Positions 1 through 6,094 of a stretch of 27,450 nucleotides of DNA are shown one piece after another. The translations under genes were made by a program, and so were the position numbers. The notes under the pieces were generated by a model. That model had not been told where the DNA came from. It searched no databases and saw only the letters and a program-made list of their open reading frames with translations. Within the stretch, counting starts at the first letter, position 1. Every line of letters begins with the position of its first letter. The stretch is from DATLXH01 sp035576005 (GTDB taxonomy: Bacteria; Acidobacteriota; Thermoanaerobaculia; Gp7-AA8): contig DATLXH010000141.1 in assembly GCA_035576005.1 (NCBI GenBank), positions 1 to 27,450 on the forward strand. Reading direction: 5' to 3'.

Positions 1-62
1 TTCACCATGTCTGAGGCCCATGATCTGCTCATCCGCTCTCTACACGAGAAACATCAACCGGA

Positions 63-133
63 GAGCCGTATGCGGGAGATCCGCACGTACGGTTCGGAGG
101 GAGGGGGGGCCTACCAGCCCTCCCTACCCCTAT
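63..133 (+). ncRNA. Group II intron 3' end (domains V and VI)
   Basis: Domain V is the catalytic hairpin of group II self-splicing introns. Positions 63-70 (GAGCCGTA) pair with 88-95 (TACGGTTC). A two-base CG bulge sits at 86-87, and an upper stem 71-75/81-85 is capped by a GAGA-containing loop. The AGC triad lies at 64-66. This is the canonical domain V plan with its invariant bulge. A GC-rich helix follows at 99-105/118-124, as expected for domain VI. A126 is a good candidate for the bulged branch-point adenosine, and the intron would end about 7 nt later, near 133. The short GC-rich domain VI and the CTAT end resemble bacterial class C introns, which is an inference. The reverse transcriptase ORF and the 5' half would lie before position 1; bases 1-62 are probably the end of domain IV. 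Confidence 0.82.
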
Positions 134-220
134 AGGGGTCGTGAGAGATACGAAAACTTTTTCTGTTTCACCGACAACTCTCCATGCGTGATCGAAACCG
201 AGAGTATCGCGAGACTGTCA

Positions 221-262
221 CGCCCCTCACCCTACTTCGCTTCGCTCGCTTCCCTCTCCCCG
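221..262 (-). repeat. Intergenic GGGAGAGGG...GGGTGAGGG repeat, copy 1
   Basis: Read on the minus strand, this stretch has a GGGGAGAGGG block, a short region rich in GC and GAAGC units, then AGGGTGAGGGG. The same layout recurs on the plus strand at 2131-2177. It overlaps the outer arm of the nested inverted repeat, so the larger structure may have been built from this unit. Confidence 0.5.
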
Positions 263-501
263 CCGGAGATCGTCTCAAAAGTAAGATTGAAATCATTCTT
301 CATCCTGAGAGGATGGGAAAAAAGCCGGAATGGGCAAACTCGTCATCCTGAGGAGCGCTTTTGCGACGAAGGATCTCTAAATGCCACGCTGTGCAATCAC
401 CATCTGCGTATTTTGAGATCCTTCGTCGCAAAAAGCGCTCCTCAGGATGACGAACGTCTTCTGAATCTCTCTTTTGAGACGATCCCGCCGGGGAGAGGGA
501 A
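250..501. repeat. Nested inverted repeat
   Basis: Two pairs of inverted arms share one centre. The inner arms are 341-377 and 415-452; they are complementary over 37 bases except for one extra A. The outer arms, about 250-292 and 459-501, are imperfect but share a TTTTGAGACGATC core and a GGGAGAGGGAA end. A further small hairpin (CATCCT-GAG-AGGATG) sits at 301-315. The inner arm (GTCATCCTGAGGAGCG, then TTTTGCGACGAAGGATC) has the look of a dispersed extragenic palindrome. No transposase is present, so this is a non-autonomous or purely structural repeat. The gap between intron end and atpI, 134-592, holds no convincing gene. Confidence 0.85.
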
Positions 502-592
502 CGCCGCTTCGCGGCTCATTGTCGGCGCCGGCCCTTTCGATGTCGGGTTTCATCAGAATTGAACGAGCGGATGACATCGGAAGTCCACGACT

Positions 593-1000
593 TTGGACGA
601 TGACGCTGAAGCCCGCGAGCTCAACGAACAGCGCCGTTCGCTCAAACGGATCAAGCTCTTTGCCTGCATCGGCTACGTTCTCATCGCGGGCTGCCTGATC
701 GTCTTTCGAGATATGAAGGGTCTCCTCGGATTGACTTGCAGTTCTGTCGTCGTTATGATTAATTTTCTCTGGCTGGAAGAGCTTTCTACTGCTCTTCTTC
801 AGCACTCCCTCCGAGTGAGCGTGCGCAGAGTTCTTGTTCGAAGCCTCTCACGGTTCGTGCTCTTTGGAGTGGCTCTTTCGGTCATCATTTTCATTGCGCG
901 ATTTGATGTTCTATCGATCCTGTTGGGGTTCTCGATCATCGTAATCGGAATCATGGCGGAGGCTTTTTACTCCGTTGTTCTGCTGTGGCGTCAACCCTGA
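593..1000 (+). CDS. atpI: ATP synthase protein I-like membrane protein
   Basis: A 135-residue protein with a charged N-terminal region (residues 1-20) and about four hydrophobic segments (roughly 22-38, 43-62, 85-104 and 107-130). That is the size and layout of AtpI-family proteins, which help assemble the F0 c-ring and precede atpB in many genomes. The call rests on this plus its place 15 bp before atpB; the sequence itself is poorly conserved. The start is a TTG at 593, because the frame is closed by a stop at 572-574 and offers no ATG or GTG in between. An ATG at 571 in another frame gives only ten codons. The start is therefore uncertain, and a small frameshift near the 5' end cannot be excluded. 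Confidence 0.7.
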   Translation: MDDDAEARELNEQRRSLKRIKLFACIGYVLIAGCLIVFRDMKGLLGLTCSSVVVMINFLWLEELSTALLQHSLRVSVRRVLVRSLSRFVLFGVALSVIIFIARFDVLSILLGFSIIVIGIMAEAFYSVVLLWRQP

Positions 1001-1015
1001 GATTCTGGAGAAATC

Positions 1016-1720
1016 ATGGAACACGAAAGCTCGATTCTTTATCAGCCGGTCAACGACCTGGCACATCGGCTGGGGGTTCCGTTCGCGATTCCTGATCACG
1101 TCATCATGGCGCTGTTGGTTCTGCTGGTCAGCTCGATCATCTTCCCGCTGGCGACCCGCAATCTGAGCAAGGATAAGCCGGGCGGCTTCCAGCAGTTTCT
1201 CGAACTGATTGTTTCCGGACTCCGCGGCCTCATGGAGGACATCATCGGGCACGGGTCAGCCGACCGCTTCCTCTACATCATCGGCGCGTTCGCAGCTTTC
1301 ATCTTCATGTCGAACCTGTTCGGGCTGTTCTATTTCCTCCAGCCCCCAACCGGCAACATAAACACGACCTTTGCCCTCTCGCTTACTGCGTTCCTCTACT
1401 ACAATTTCATGGGGATCAAGACGCAGGGGCTGTTCCAATACCTCAAGCATTTCATGGGTCCGGTAGCCCTGCTCGCTCCGCTCATGTTTCCCATTGAGAT
1501 CATCGGCAACCTCGCACGAATTCTTTCGCTAGGCATGCGGCTGTTTGGCAATATATTCGGGGAGCACACTGCCACCGGGATCTTCATGGGGATCTTCCCC
1601 TTCATCATGCCCTGGCCGATGATGGGCCTCGGGATGTTTGGTGCCTTTCTCCAGACATTTGTCTTCATCATGCTGACGATGGTGTATATCGGTGGCGCCG
1701 TCACCGTAGAAGAGCACTGA
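1016..1720 (+). CDS. atpB: F-type ATP synthase subunit a
   Basis: Subunit a (234 aa) is the membrane stator protein that forms the two ion half-channels against the c ring. The signature stretch SLGMRLFGNIFGEH (residues 171-184) contains Arg175, equivalent to the essential Arg210 of E. coli. The second conserved channel stretch, FLQTFVFIMLTMVY (211-224), contains Gln213, matching the conserved Gln252. There are five to six hydrophobic segments, and IGNLARILSLG precedes the arginine as usual. Length is normal for compact bacterial a subunits. A CTGGAG ribosome site lies about 6 nt before the ATG. It follows atpI closely and is followed by atpE; no b, delta, alpha, gamma, beta or epsilon gene is seen here, so the F1 genes must lie elsewhere. 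Confidence 0.96.
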   Translation: MEHESSILYQPVNDLAHRLGVPFAIPDHVIMALLVLLVSSIIFPLATRNLSKDKPGGFQQFLELIVSGLRGLMEDIIGHGSADRFLYIIGAFAAFIFMSNLFGLFYFLQPPTGNINTTFALSLTAFLYYNFMGIKTQGLFQYLKHFMGPVALLAPLMFPIEIIGNLARILSLGMRLFGNIFGEHTATGIFMGIFPFIMPWPMMGLGMFGAFLQTFVFIMLTMVYIGGAVTVEEH

Positions 1721-1781
1721 TTTACCGAAAAACTGCGTATAGCCTTCGGGAGTTCAACGAAAAGAAAAGGAGAGTCGGTTC

Positions 1782-2099
1782 TTGAAAAACTTTAAATCAA
1801 TCTTGATGTTCTCGCTTCTGTCCCTCGCCTCGGTTTCCGCATTCGCGCAGCAGGGTGCTGTGGCAACGGAAACAGGGGGAGTTCGCTGGGGAATCGTTTC
1901 CGCGGCATTCGTTCTCGGTATCGCCGCGGCAGCTGGTGCAATCGGTCAGTCGCGTGCCGTCGTTGCAGCATGCGAAGGTATCGCCCGGAATCCAGGCGCA
2001 GCAGGGCCGATCCGTCTAGCCATGATCATCGGTCTGGCCCTCATCGAGTCGCTCGTAATTTACGCCCTCATCATCGCCTTCATCGCCGTCAACAAATAG
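1782..2099 (+). CDS. atpE: F-type ATP synthase subunit c with signal-like N-terminus
   Basis: This is the ion-carrying ring subunit (105 aa). Residues 1-22 look like a signal peptide ending SAFA before QQ, which lengthens it beyond the usual 75-90 residues. Helix 1 (about 36-64) has small residues in place of a strict GxGxG motif, the polar loop is ARNPG (68-72), and helix 2 (78-102) carries the essential carboxylate Glu89 in LIESLVIY. Gln56, Glu89, Ser90 and Tyr94 line up with Gln32, Glu65, Ser66 and Tyr70 of the Na+-binding c subunit of Ilyobacter tartaricus; Thr67 is replaced by Leu91. Sodium coupling is thus possible but not proven. The start is TTG at 1782, chosen for the AAGGAGAG site at 1767-1774, which is 7 nt upstream. 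Confidence 0.95.
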   Translation: MKNFKSILMFSLLSLASVSAFAQQGAVATETGGVRWGIVSAAFVLGIAAAAGAIGQSRAVVAACEGIARNPGAAGPIRLAMIIGLALIESLVIYALIIAFIAVNK

Positions 2100-2130
2100 C
2101 GCACTCAACGCGCACGACGAAGCCAGCCTT

Positions 2131-2177
2131 TCCCTCCCCCGAGGGAGAGGGTGGCGCGTCGAGCGCCGGGTGAGGGC
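2131..2177 (+). repeat. Intergenic GGGAGAGGG...GGGTGAGGG repeat, copy 2
   Basis: Two small hairpins stand in tandem: TCCCTC/GAGGGA around a CCCC loop (2131-2146) and GGCGC/GCGCC around GTCGA (2153-2167), followed by GGGTGAGGG. No T-run follows, so I do not call it an intrinsic terminator, although it lies just after atpE. The layout matches the minus-strand copy at 221-262. A third hairpin with a GCAA loop follows near 2198-2213. Confidence 0.5.
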
Positions 2178-2297
2178 GGTCGAGCCACAAGAGAGTGGTG
2201 GCGCAAGCCGCCATGGAGTGGTCAGAAATTCTCGGAGTGTGTTCCCTGAAGCGTTCGGGCACTCTCGTTGCTGCATGAATACTGGAGGTAATGCGAC

Positions 2298-2468
2298 ATG
2301 AACTGGTTCAACTTGTCATTCCTCGGGTGGGTCATCCTGATCGTCGCACTGGCAATTGCGGCGTACATGACCAAAGTGGTTCCTCCGGTCTGGATCGCCG
2401 TCGGCGTCCTTGCGCTGGTCGGAATCGGGATGATCGTCTCGGTCAAGAACGCGAAGCCGCGCCTGTAG
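2298..2468 (+). CDS. Small two-helix membrane protein
   Basis: A 56-residue ORF starting MNWFNLSFLGW. There are two hydrophobic segments, about residues 6-23 and 31-47, joined by a short MTKVVPP turn, and a basic tail VKNAKPRL. A GGAGG site lies at 2284-2288, nine bases before the ATG, which favours 2298 over the ATG at 2291. Nothing identifies its function. It comes 198 bp after atpE on the same strand, so it could be cotranscribed, but repeats lie in between. It resembles no subunit b: there is no long charged helix. Confidence 0.6.
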   Translation: MNWFNLSFLGWVILIVALAIAAYMTKVVPPVWIAVGVLALVGIGMIVSVKNAKPRL

Positions 2469-2664
2469 AGGATCGCTGCAGTTGTTTCCAGGAGCCGGCT
2501 TTTTGCTTCTTGAGACGGGTTGCACCGATTGGGTCGTCGCATAGGGACCCAGAGAGCTGTGAATCAGTCGGCGTTCGTTGAGCGGAGGAGCAGCAGGTCG
2601 TTAGGCTCTCCGGGCACTCACAATCACCCGGGGTGGAACGACCGCTCGTAATGCTTGCGCACAA

Positions 2665-2690
2665 TGAAAAAGGTCGGCGCAAGCCGACCC
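2665..2690 (-). terminator. Intrinsic terminator of the XRE-TPR-secreted protein operon
   Basis: On the minus strand a 7-bp stem, GGTCGGC/GCCGACC (2672-2678 with 2683-2689), closes a four-base loop and is followed by five T residues (plus-strand A 2667-2671). It lies 28 bp past the stop of the secreted-protein gene. The stretch 2469-2664 holds no gene that I can support. Confidence 0.75.
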
Positions 2691-2717
2691 TTTGATTCGC
2701 AGCCAATGTTCCAGGCT

Positions 2718-3764
2718 TTACTGCGAAGCGATCATCTTTCTCAACGCCTCGATCCCAGCCTCAGTCGACAGGTCTTCGCCAAGGCGGAAGTTTTTTGTGG
2801 CCGACCATCCCTGGTTCGTATGCACGATGTATTCGAGCGACTTTCCGGTCTTCGCAAAGAAGAGCAGGTTCTCCGGAGACGATCCGGGAAGAACGTATAC
2901 GCTGTCGGAAAGGGTCAACGTCCTCGGTGCGGCGAAGGCGCCGCGATGACGTCCTATCGGAAGCCTGATCCTGCCGTCTTCGTGGATGACCGGCTGAATG
3001 GTCACGCGGTGGAACTTCTTTTTCTCTACGTCGGCGAAGATCACGTCGACCGAGTCTCGAACAGCCGACTCGATGATTGCAGGATGGCGCAGGATGTCGC
3101 GGTCGAGCTCTGAACTGAAGTCTGGCGCAACCTGACTTGTCCGCTCGCCGGCGAACTCGATCAACTCACGAACTTCAATCGATTGAGCCTTCCCGCTCTC
3201 GAGAGAGATCATCGCGTAGCGCGCGGATTCTCCGTAAGCGGACTGATCCCACCAGGTCGCGTGTACCACAACACCGGGTTTGGTGACCGGTTCGCCTTTG
3301 GACTGCAGATATTGAATCGACTTGGTCACCCCGATCCTCAGATTGAACCTGAGATGGAAGGCGGCGTTGTCGATCGAGGTGACTGGTCCCCACTCGCCAT
3401 CGCGAAAACTGCAGAGAAGGAGCTCACTGGAAAGACGGTTGGGCTGTTTCTGCCAGAACACGAAGAGCGTGTCGGACTCGGAATCGAAAGCGAGTGTGGG
3501 GCTCGAGGGGGTCCCGCCGCTCAGAGTACCCGGGACGTTGAATGTCTTGGATTTGTCTCCCTCATCTACCTTCAAACGGAGAAAATTCGAGGCGACCGCT
3601 TCCGGGTCTTCCAGATCCTTCTGCTCGACCCGCTCGACGCTAAAGAGCGTGCCTTTACTCGTAAGCAGGATATCGCGACCGAGAACGAGCACGTGAGGCG
3701 CGCTCTCGGCGAGAGCCAGGCCGCATGACAACCACAGGAACAGTGCAAAGCCGAGTTTTTTCAT
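2718..3764 (-). CDS. Secreted protein of unknown function
   Basis: A 348-residue protein with a clear signal peptide: MKK, a hydrophobic stretch GFALFLWLSCGLALA, then ES near residue 20. The mature part is beta-rich. A stretch near residues 88-127 (SPTLAFDSESDTLFVFWQ, then a strand ending DGEWGP) resembles the strand-turn pattern of BNR/sialidase-like propeller repeats, but no Asp-box (SxDxGxTW) is visible, so the family is not assigned. The start codon shares four bases (ATGA) with the stop of the TPR gene, and no separate ribosome site is seen, which implies translational coupling. As the last gene of the XRE-TPR operon it may be the envelope or periplasmic partner of that pair, which is speculation. 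Confidence 0.85.
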   Translation of the reverse strand: MKKLGFALFLWLSCGLALAESAPHVLVLGRDILLTSKGTLFSVERVEQKDLEDPEAVASNFLRLKVDEGDKSKTFNVPGTLSGGTPSSPTLAFDSESDTLFVFWQKQPNRLSSELLLCSFRDGEWGPVTSIDNAAFHLRFNLRIGVTKSIQYLQSKGEPVTKPGVVVHATWWDQSAYGESARYAMISLESGKAQSIEVRELIEFAGERTSQVAPDFSSELDRDILRHPAIIESAVRDSVDVIFADVEKKKFHRVTIQPVIHEDGRIRLPIGRHRGAFAAPRTLTLSDSVYVLPGSSPENLLFFAKTGKSLEYIVHTNQGWSATKNFRLGEDLSTEAGIEALRKMIASQ

Positions 3765-4642
3765 AGCTTGAAGTTTACGAACCCTCGCAGGTCAATGGCG
3801 AACAACAGGTTCTTCAGATTTGGAAAGTCAGGGTAGAACTTTGCGAGCTTCTCGAAATGGAATGAAGCAGACTCGGTGTCGCCAGCCTTGAAGGCTGCCT
3901 CACCGAGCAGATAATGAGCATTACGGACCTGGCGCACTTCGGTGGCACATTCCATCCCGAGCTCCCCGTAGTGAGTAGCCCGATCGAACCGGCCAAGCTC
4001 CAGGTAGCCAAGACAGAGGTCGAGATAGGATTCCGGTGCGAACCCCTGGGCTCCGACTCGCGCCATCATCTCTACTGCCTGGTGAATCAGTTCGAGTCCC
4101 TTTTCAGTTGAGCCGATCATCAGATGGCTGTACCCGAGGTTTTGTAGCGTAAGACATAGACGAAGGTCTTCGCTTCCTTCTGGGGAAAGCTCGAGAATCC
4201 GCTCGTAATAGGCAATTTCGTCAGTGAACTTCGACTCGAGACCACTGAGAATCCCAAGAGCCAGCAAGGCTCCGAGGCGCCACTCCAGTTCACTCGCGGC
4301 CTCGGCTGTGGTCAGCGCGAGTTGCGCATAGAAGGAAGCGCGTTTGTAGTCGCCTTCGATTGCGTACTTGTTCTGGACGTTGTAGGCAGCGAGGAACGTG
4401 TGCTTGGCGCTGCGCCGGCGCATGATGATCTGCGTGAGCTGCTGCACTTCGGGACCGCTCCGCTCGAGCTCGATCAAGGCGCCGGCCTTATTGATGACGA
4501 TCAACTCGCGAAGATCATCATCTCGACCCACGAGCCTGAGGGCCTCATCGAAGCTGCGCACTGCCTGCTCGGGATCATTTGTCCGCATCGCGGCCATGCC
4601 GGCGAGCCGGAGCTCCTCGGCGCGTTCCACATTACAGTTCAT
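3761..4642 (-). CDS. Tetratricopeptide-repeat protein
   Basis: A soluble protein of 293 residues made almost wholly of helical pairs. TPR-like units fall near residues 8-38, 83-116, 123-153, 162-196, 204-234 and 241-271 (numbered from the ATG at 4642). Typical small/large residue spacing is visible, as in LGYSHLMIGSTEKGLELIHQA and YLDLCLGYLELGRFDRATHY. There is no signal peptide or enzyme motif, so a protein-binding role is likely. GTG and ATG codons at 4648 and 4645 also fit; 4642 is preferred because GGAGG then lies 6 nt upstream. The gene overlaps the XRE gene by 11 nt and the secreted-protein gene by 4 nt, so the three should be translated together. Confidence 0.9.
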   Translation of the reverse strand: MNCNVERAEELRLAGMAAMRTNDPEQAVRSFDEALRLVGRDDDLRELIVINKAGALIELERSGPEVQQLTQIIMRRRSAKHTFLAAYNVQNKYAIEGDYKRASFYAQLALTTAEAASELEWRLGALLALGILSGLESKFTDEIAYYERILELSPEGSEDLRLCLTLQNLGYSHLMIGSTEKGLELIHQAVEMMARVGAQGFAPESYLDLCLGYLELGRFDRATHYGELGMECATEVRQVRNAHYLLGEAAFKAGDTESASFHFEKLAKFYPDFPNLKNLLFAIDLRGFVNFKL

Positions 4643-5000
4643 CATCACCCTCCCTCCCGGCCTCCCCGAGCTCCTCGGGCGAGGCGAACTCCAGACTCCT
4701 CTTGAATTCGATGAAGCTGTCGACTTCTTTCTGCGCTGCAGGGCTCAGATCCCGATACTTCTCGACGACCTGTGCTTCCCGGCTTGTATCGTCGAAGAAG
4801 TCGCCGATGCTGAGGTTGAAGGTCTGAAGGATCTTGAGCAGGGTGTCGAGTCCTACTTTGTATTCGCCCTGCTCCATGCGGGACAGATCGGACTGGTGGA
4901 TCCCGATTTTACGCGCAAGCTCGACCTGCGTGAACTTACGCTGGCGTCGAAGTTGCCGGATTTTGCGGCCGACGAGTTCGAGTTGAATGGGCTTATTCAT
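4632..5000 (-). CDS. XRE-family helix-turn-helix regulator
   Basis: A 122-residue DNA-binding protein. Residues about 7-62 form a Cro/C1-type domain: GRKIRQLRRQRKFTQVELA, then KIGIHQSDLSRMEQGEYKV (recognition helix around HQSDLSRME), then TLLKILQTFNLSIGDFF. A hydrophilic tail with two helices follows and ends in an acidic patch (GREGDDEL). The longer frame back to 5192 is rejected as a start because those residues are non-globular and cover the promoter. The ATG at 5000 begins MNKPIQLELVG as XRE proteins usually do. The ribosome site is weak. It heads the operon with the TPR gene and faces the Wzm permease, so it may act on the shared intergenic region. Confidence 0.92.
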   Translation of the reverse strand: MNKPIQLELVGRKIRQLRRQRKFTQVELARKIGIHQSDLSRMEQGEYKVGLDTLLKILQTFNLSIGDFFDDTSREAQVVEKYRDLSPAAQKEVDSFIEFKRSLEFASPEELGEAGREGDDEL

Positions 5001-5052
5001 TGGGGGTTCGTTGACAATTATGCTATAGGAAAATAGACTCTTGCCATTGAGC

Positions 5053-5081
5053 AATCTACGGACTCTCGCGCCCCTTGTCAA
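5053..5081 (-). promoter_or_regulatory. Sigma70-type promoter of the XRE operon
   Basis: On the minus strand a perfect TTGACA (5081-5076) is followed by a 17-bp spacer and TAGATT (5058-5053). Transcription would start near 5046, about 46 nt before the ATG. The -35 element sits in CTTGACAAGG, and an inverted TTGTCAA half-site lies near 5016, between the predicted transcript start and the ATG. The pair could serve as operator half-sites for the XRE protein; that is inference. Confidence 0.55.
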
Positions 5082-5296
5082 GCGAGGGACGGTCTCCGGG
5101 AAGCGATTGCGGATGGTATTGCGAATCCTGTCGTTGCGGTAGCAGAACGTCACTTGACGCCTGGTGCTAGTGAGGAGGGGTCGCAAAAACATCTGTTCGG
5201 TCCTGGGAACTCGCTGTTGGGCAGAGTGTGTTGGCGAGGTCCTCGTCTCGACCCCTTGGGCCGATGGCGAGGCTTCATTCTGTGAGGATGCGCAAC

Positions 5297-6064
5297 ATGC
5301 GAGCTAGTCGCTCAACTACTCTGTATCTGCTTTCCGAGCTGGTCAAGCGCGACTTCCGGTCCCGTTTCGCGGGATCTGCTCTCGGTCTCACTTGGGCCAT
5401 CCTTCAGCCGTTGAGCCTTGTGACCCTTTACTGGTTCGTCTTCACATTCATGATTCCCAGCGGCAGGGGATTGACACCTGACGAGTACCCCCTCTTCCTT
5501 ATCTCAGGGCTTCTGCCGTGGATAGGATTCAGTGAGGGAATTACTCGATCGGCAACGAGTCTGACCGACAATTCGCAGATGGTACGGAAGCTCACGTTTC
5601 GAAGTGAGATTCTCGTCATTGTCCCGAATGTGTCCGCGATTCTGTTCCAGCTGATCGGAATCGCTCTCTTCATGCTGTTCCTGCTCGTCAAGGGACGTCT
5701 TGGAGCTCAGACACTTCTTCTTCCTGCTGCGGTGCTTCTCCAGTTGATCATCCAGGTGGGCGCCGGCTGGATCGTGGCCGGTATGAACGTCCTGCTGCGT
5801 GATGTGGGGCAGGTGGTTGGCTTCTCGCTTTCTTTTTTGTTCTACCTGAGCCCGATTCTTTATGTGGTGTCGCAACGGTGGGCGAGCGTCTTCGCATGGA
5901 ATCCTTTGACGCCCCTGCTCGGTTTGTTCCGAAGTGCGCTGATCGGTGCGGCGTTACCTCCGACAGGCTCACTCGTATTCCTTCTGGTCGTCGCAGCCAC
6001 ATGCTTTTTTGCCGGACTGTCGTTCTTTCGCCGGCTCCAGCCAGTCCTGGCCGACCTGATCTGA
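5297..6064 (+). CDS. wzm: ABC-2 type glycan exporter permease (Wzm/TagG-like)
   Basis: The permease half of an ABC exporter for lipid-linked O-antigen or similar polysaccharides. It has 255 residues with an N-terminal amphipathic segment (LLSELVKRDFRSRF, 11-24), six hydrophobic segments, and family stretches LGLTWAILQPL (29-39) and NPLTPLLGLFRSALIG (202-217), ending RLQPVLADLI. The ATG at 5297 is preferred for the GAGG about 9 nt upstream and the MRxxxxxxYLL beginning; in-frame alternatives at 5228, 5264 and 5288 would only add a basic leader. Its ATPase partner is not adjacent; the only candidate here is the Wzt-type gene at 14722. It reads into the FG-GAP gene 30 bp downstream. Confidence 0.93.
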   Translation: MRASRSTTLYLLSELVKRDFRSRFAGSALGLTWAILQPLSLVTLYWFVFTFMIPSGRGLTPDEYPLFLISGLLPWIGFSEGITRSATSLTDNSQMVRKLTFRSEILVIVPNVSAILFQLIGIALFMLFLLVKGRLGAQTLLLPAAVLLQLIIQVGAGWIVAGMNVLLRDVGQVVGFSLSFLFYLSPILYVVSQRWASVFAWNPLTPLLGLFRSALIGAALPPTGSLVFLLVVAATCFFAGLSFFRRLQPVLADLI

Positions 6065-6094
6065 ATTCGTCGTCGCATTCCAAGGAGATTCCTT

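Noticed and set aside
20..562. 180-residue open frame on the plus strand
   Set aside because: It runs through the intron domain V/VI and the nested inverted repeat, has no ribosome site and looks like no protein.
377..805. 142-residue open frame on the minus strand
   Set aside because: It covers the inverted repeat and lies opposite the atpI-like gene; its composition is that of a shadow frame.
4632..5192. Longer, 186-residue version of the XRE protein
   Set aside because: The extra 64 residues are Arg-rich and non-globular and span the best promoter in the region.
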